Shown: in pieces, positions 59,178-64,000 of the stretch | Layout of the letters: each line of letters begins with the position of its first letter | Numbering within the stretch: the stretch's first letter is position 1 | Source of the DNA: Strongyloides papillosus | Lineage: Eukaryota; Nematoda; Chromadorea; Rhabditida; Strongyloididae | Direction: 5' to 3' | Length of the DNA: 64,000 nucleotides | Assembly (NCBI GenBank): GCA_005656395.1 | Contig: SRSI01000038.1 | Coordinates: 992,001 to 1,056,000, forward strand | Notes under the pieces: generated by a model | What the model saw: the letters and a program-made list of their open reading frames with translations, nothing else | Database searches by the model: none | Told to the model about the DNA's origin: nothing | Made by a program: the position numbers and the translations under genes

Positions 59178-59330
59178 TTCCTAAAGAGAGATGTTGCCCC
59201 ACCCAGAAGGGGCGCCAAAAAATATCCTATAAATAAGATAGAATATTATAATTTTATTATTATCATATAACCTTTTTTTTAATTTTGTAAAATATTAACT
59301 TACCTAAATAATCGCTACACACACGGGGCC
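59178..59330 (+). repeat. LTR-like end of a third Gypsy-1-type element
   Basis: Purine run AAAGAGAGA then TGTTGCCCCACCC with a hairpin (GCCCC/GGGGC), the same plan as the LTRs at 17,401 and 58,059. No second copy is present, so it is inferred only from this resemblance. Confidence 0.45.
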
Positions 59331-59503
59331 ATTACAAATTCAAATTTAAAATTACCACTAACAAAAAAGTATTTGAGATCCGGTGACAAGTAACCAGTGA
59401 TAGAAGCAGTGTCACTATGGATCCAGATTGCTCTTAATGAATCAAGCTTGTCTCCTCTAAAGTCAAAGTCGTCATATTCTATTAGGCAAAAATAACATCC
59501 CAA
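59315..59503 (-). pseudogene. Short coding remnant, not recognised
   Basis: 62 open codons with normal protein composition (DDFDFRGDKLDSLRAIWIHS, GYLSPDLKYFFVSGNFKFEF) and no ATG. TAATAG just upstream could be a splice acceptor. Its end overlaps the LTR-like segment. Confidence 0.35.
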
Positions 59504-61472
59504 TAGACTTCATCTCCCTGGTAAGCTGCCAAAATATCATTAGACTAAAAGAGACTTGATAAGACTATCTAGTCTCAGACTTTTTAGACTAAAAACTGGT
59601 AGCTATTTTCACCCTTATATAGCATAGCGGTTACATAATTTCGCCAAGGCGGGGTTAACAAAGTAATTTATTTTAGGTGAGTTAAAAAAAATATAAAGAT
59701 AACGATGTGAATGTCTTTTATTTGGTTGTAGCAGCCAATTGTTCTTAGATGAAACTAAGATATAAAAAGACACTGTTATCATCAATCTTTTATTACAACA
59801 TTACAAATACAAAATATAAAAGTGACAAGAAGTGACAAAAATAAGACAATATTATATTATTTATATCAATTTTTTGTTGGTGGGTGTGCCCTCTTGATAT
59901 AACGGTTTCTTGTCATTACGCGTAAAAACACGAAAGAATACGATTATGCGTTTAAATATTTATGATTTGTTATGGTAGTCTTTGATGAACATATATATCT
60001 ATTAATTCCAAGTATCTCTTTTCAAGAGACAAATTTTTTTTAAATCATTGAAATATCAAAAGTTAGATTTAATTTAGGAATAAATTTATTATACAAAATA
60101 ATAATGCCATGTTATTTCGATGCATAATCCTCAAAATTCTACATTACACAATACTTGTTGAAGTGATCGATGCCATATTGTGTAAAATAAAATGTATCAT
60201 ATTTAATTTCAAACAAATGTATATACTTATTATTATACGTTGTTTATTTAGTTGTCTTAGTAATCAAAATAACATAAATCAATTGCCAAAAGTATGTCGA
60301 TTTAAGGCGTTTTCATGTTGTTATATGTGAAGATTGATTGTTTTACTATAGAAGATTGTTTTGGAAATTACAATTAAAAGGTCATTTCTTTACCTTGTTC
60401 ATTTAATACTATTTCAGTATAATTTATATACTGATATGAAAATTGATACAAGTTATAATTTAAATTATTAATAACTCAATGCTTTGTAGATGAACTATCT
60501 TGTGCAGATCTGCATAAAATACTTGTAATATGATAAAAATGACTTTTTAAATTTTTCAAAAGTCAAAAATTAATAAATAAATTTTTATATTTGAAGTAAA
60601 AAGTTAAAAAATTTTTTAATAGTTCAATTCACCGAAAATGAATCGTATTTTACAGATATCCACAAGACGAAAGTTATTTGCGTGAATATATGTAATATGA
60701 TAAAAATTATTATTTTATTATTTAAAAAAAGAACAGTATCTACATTTTTTTTAATTAAAGTTATGCTTATACGTATAATCAATAATTAACCTTATATAAT
60801 ATACATTTCATATAGTAAAAAAAATATTATATGAAGTCAACGTTCATTAAAAACGATTTCTCAAAGTAAAACATATTAAAAATAATTTTTGTTTAAAAAA
60901 AAATTTTAAGATTTGTGCTGGGGTGTGTAATAGAGATTAGTTAGTAAAAAATTTATTGGTTTAACACACCTAAAATTATAAGATTACAACAATAAGAAAA
61001 CAATATAATAAAATAGTTACAATAAATGAAGAGATATAATAGTCCTCTCTCCTTATATACACACATGTCATCATTTTGCTGTATCATTTCTTATTGCTAT
61101 ATCATCATTTCTGACTGTTAAAAAAAAGTTTATAAAGCAAAATGAACAAATCCAAATTAAAACACAAATTGATATCGTAGACCTACATAGATTAATTAGA
61201 TTGATAGAAAGATCTTTACAATAACTTATATCTCGTTTTGTGAGTCAATCAGACATTAGAGATACAGCTAAAAATTTTACCCATTCATTTTTATCTCATT
61301 AGCAAAAAGAGCAACTAAAGAAATGAATGTTGGTAGATTTATTCGGCCTGAAACTTTGAGATACATGAGTTGCAGCCAGTCAAAGTCGGAAAAATTGATT
61401 TTTAAAAGTTTTCGGTAAATAGATTTTTTTAAAAACAAATTATGTTTTTAGTAATAATATTTTGTAAAAAAC
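59504..61472. other. AT-rich gap with diverged repeats
   Basis: Short TAGACTAAAA repeats at about 59,540-59,610. At 59,984-60,031 a segment is the inverted partner of 63,221-63,264. No gene recognised. Confidence 0.5.
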
Positions 61473-61476
61473 AAAT

Positions 61477-62099
61477 TGTGAACATGGGAAGCTGTGTCGG
61501 ATGAAATGTATGTACATTCATATCAATAAGAACACGCCTATTCCCTCAAGGACTATATAAGGAACAGATGAAGACTATTTTATATCATAGATAAATACAG
61601 TTGTCCCCCCATATCCGCGGTAGATTGGTTCCTGAGACTACCGCGGATAACGAAACCGCGGATAATAGCGAACCGTAGTATTTCTTATTTTTCCATGTGT
61701 TAAGACCTTTAAACTATAGATAAGATGTATTTTTTTTTACAATTGTAGGCAACGATGATCATTTAGTTAGTTTAATTTTTAAAAAAAATGAAAAATTTAA
61801 TCATAAATAAAGTTTGTATTTTAAGATAGCTAAAATAAAAAAAAATCGCACGTACCCCCCCCATGTTATAATTTTCTAGTTGCTAGTAATTTTCAAACCG
61901 CGGATAACTGAAACCGCGGATAACGAAACCGCGGATACGGGGGGACTACTGTAATACCTTTTTCATAATATATATATATATTCACTTTATTGTTATATTC
62001 TAATTCCCTTTGCTTAAATAAACTCTTAAACAAAGTCTCGTGTTATATTGTAAAAGTCCGGGAGCCTCTACGGCTCCCGAAGAATCCACCAGGATTACA
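61477..62099 (+). mobile_element. Solo LTR of family A carrying a nested MITE
   Basis: The LTR begins TGTGAACATG and ends GGATTACA, flanked by the 4-bp duplication AAAT (61,473-61,476 and 62,100-62,103). About 269 bp remain when the insert at 61,598-61,951 is removed. A solo LTR forms by recombination between the two LTRs of a full element. Confidence 0.92.
61598..61951 (+). mobile_element. 354-bp MITE with Tigger/pogo-like ends
   Basis: Inverted ends CAGTTGTCCCCCCATATCCG and CAGTAGTCCCCCCGTATCCG (two mismatches over 24 bp), flanked by TA. CCGCGGATAA repeats occur near both ends. The interior is non-coding. The end sequence resembles, from memory, MITEs of the pogo/Tigger group found in animal genomes. 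It interrupts the solo LTR and is therefore younger. Confidence 0.88.
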
Positions 62100-62591
62100 A
62101 AATGAGCATATCTTTGGCTTCGTAAATTTAAATCTTTAATGTTTTTTGAAATTTGTTTTTAGTTTTTCCAATTTTTGAGTACAAAAATTAAAAAAGCGCG
62201 TGTTCTCACTATTTTCATTCGATTTTTCATGTAATTTTACATCTAAATTCATGGAAAAAAAGAAAATAAAAAATGTAGATCATTGTGCTTTTAAATTTCA
62301 GTAAAAAAAATCAGAAAATCACATGTTTCCACCATGCTCATTTGTTTTTCCATATAAAAATTACTCCCAGAAACAATATTTATTTCTAAAAAAATCTATT
62401 TACCAGAAGCTTATAAAAATTAATTTTTCCGATATTGTATCACTGCATGTGCTGTATCTCAAAGTTTAAAGTCGAATAAATTTGCCAACATACATTATTT
62501 TAGTCTCTCTTTTTATTAATAAAATAAAAAATGGGGGTAAAATTTTTAGTTGTATCAATTTTTCAAAAAATGTTCAACTGACTCAAAAAAC

Positions 62592-62683
62592 GGAATTTAA
62601 ATAAACTATTTATAAAGCTTCGTGATATACATTGCAAAAGCCTGGGAGCCTTCACGGCTCCCGAAGAATCCACCAGAATTACA
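62592..62683 (+). repeat. Fragment of a family A LTR
   Basis: Matches the last 90 bp or so of the family A LTR, including the hairpin GGGAGCC-ttcac-GGCTCCC and the end CCACCAGAATTACA. The rest is missing. Confidence 0.85.
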
Positions 62684-63735
62684 CATACAGCAAATCTTAT
62701 ACTTTAGCAAACTTTTAAATAACAAACATTTTCTTTTTAGAATCTTCTAGAAACTTCAATAAAGTCACACTTTTTTTTTGGTTTAAAGCAATAGTAATTA
62801 AAAAATACTTCTTTTGTTTTGTTGTAAAGTTTAGAATAGTATGCATAGTTAACTTCAATAAAAAACATTCCAGCTTATGTAGCTGGCTATAAAGAAAAGT
62901 CGAATGTTCTTTTTAACGCAAAAACCGATCTATCTACCGCGTAATGGGCTATCAAAAATTTTTCTTTATTCTTTATTTTAAATATAAAAATTTTATTTCA
63001 TTTAAGTAATTTTCCACCTTCAAAAATATAGGAAATTATTTCTATCATTTTACGAGTACTTAATCCATAATTATATAGAATGACCTCATTTTCCGTATAT
63101 AGTCTTGTTACAAATATCTTATACAGATCTGCGTAGGACAATTCATATTCTGCATTCAATTCATAAAAAATTATTTCTAAATGAATCTTACTTTTATATT
63201 TTAATTACTTAAAAAATTAATGTCTCTTAAAAAAGAGATACTTGGAATTAATGAACATATATGTCCCTCAAAAATTATTATGGAAAATTATACATGCAAA
63301 ATATTATGGAAATTTTTACGGAAAATAGACACACCTACAAGACTATAAAAGAAATATATTTAAGCAGTCGTTGAAAACACTAAACCAGAACTTATAAATA
63401 AGGAATCATCCCAAGAACTTGAATTAGTTTTTATATCTTGTCTTGGAGAGAAAGGATTGAATTGACACATCCCCGGATGTTAACAATAATGTAAGAAAAG
63501 AATTTATTTAATTAAAGTAATGTAAAATGTGACTATAATACAAAATATTTAATACTTTAAATACACACATTTGTGGGTGTATACATCCCTCCGAATTTTT
63601 GTTTTATCTCAAAACGAAAGAAAGTGGAAATATTATTTTTTATGTATTTTAATTAGGTAGTAACATAATTTTCTTTGTAGGTCTTGTTACTATTCATTCA
63701 AAGCTGTTAATCAAAGTTGGTTTTTAAATTGAGAT
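62684..63735. other. AT-rich gap
   Basis: No gene. At 63,221-63,264 lies the inverted partner of 59,984-60,031. Confidence 0.5.
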
Positions 63736-63913
63736 TGTAAAGTATATCGAAAATAAATAAACTGATAAATACTTTATTATAGGTAAGTTATGTAAAAATT
63801 ACAAGGACATAATATATTTAATAAGTATTACTATTTTTGACATTAAAATAAGAATGTGTTTTATTTGTCAAATATTTGTTATTTATACTCACGACCGTGA
63901 GGGCGCGGTTACA
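63736..63913 (-). repeat. Solo 178-bp LTR, - orientation
   Basis: Inverted copy of 58,059-58,236 with about a dozen differences. Flanked by the 4-bp duplication AGAT (63,732-63,735 and 63,914-63,917), so it is a solo LTR in its own insertion site. Confidence 0.9.
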
Positions 63914-64000
63914 AGATGATTATTCGTATTATTTGTTATTTTCGAACACCATTACGAAGATGAACATCTGCTTAACGAAGATAATCAAAGTCAACGTAGT

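Overview
This is a window from a nuclear eukaryotic genome. It is very AT-rich. Spliceosomal GT-AG introns are tiny: 38, 39, 47 and 48 nt in the four genes where I could fit one. It carries eukaryote-only families (a Yju2-type splicing factor, Ski2/Mtr4-type helicase, USP, BPI/LBP, Ulp1) and 11 nuclear-type tRNA genes, one with a 20-nt intron after position 37. I cannot place the lineage from this sequence alone; compact introns, AT bias and heavy gene decay would fit a reduced or parasitic eukaryote, but that is inference.

Layout. 1.0-4.6 kb: an internally deleted Ty3-like LTR element (family A; 268/272-bp LTRs, tRNA-Gln-type primer site) whose integrase has a stop codon at the catalytic Glu and a tail with three AT-hooks. 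5.7-8.3 kb: a 5'-truncated helicase, an intact-looking 98-aa intron-containing gene and two broken coiled-coil genes. 8.7-17.56 kb: a large 5'-truncated Ty3-like element (Gypsy-1) with an unusually long Gag-like protein, an amber codon before protease, a frame change into Pol, and two genes on the ANTISENSE strand between pol and the 3' LTR, one of them spliced. It abuts a Ulp1-like protease gene that lacks its start. 19-35.3 kb: almost protein-free, holding 11 tRNA genes at 0.5-3.3 kb spacing, a foldback element with 20-bp arrays in both arms, and a complete Tc1/mariner-type element (DD37D) whose first catalytic Asp is replaced. 35.5-39.3 kb: decayed genes plus one small secreted-peptide gene with a 38-nt intron.

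40,977-46,149 holds the best preserved element (Gypsy-2): 300-bp LTRs that look identical, a 5-bp target duplication, a gag ATG that overlaps the LTR/primer-site junction, one in-frame TAA in Pol, a degenerate RNase H in the usual place and a second RNase H with complete DEDD+H residues at the very C-terminus, after integrase. 46-55 kb: copies of an unknown dispersed repeat, one split by a 1,053-bp DNA transposon (empty site visible in the sister copy); a Yju2-like gene with two frame breaks; a BPI/LBP pseudogene; a USP remnant beside a two-TM protein; and a 98-bp minisatellite. 56-58.2 kb: the 3' end of a Gypsy-1 relative with the same antisense-gene layout. 58-64 kb: solo and fragmentary LTRs, one (family A) carrying a nested 354-bp Tigger-like MITE.

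The strongest candidates for something new are the antisense genes of the Gypsy-1 family (a shared N-terminal motif in two elements plus a spliced intron) and the terminal RNase H of Gypsy-2.
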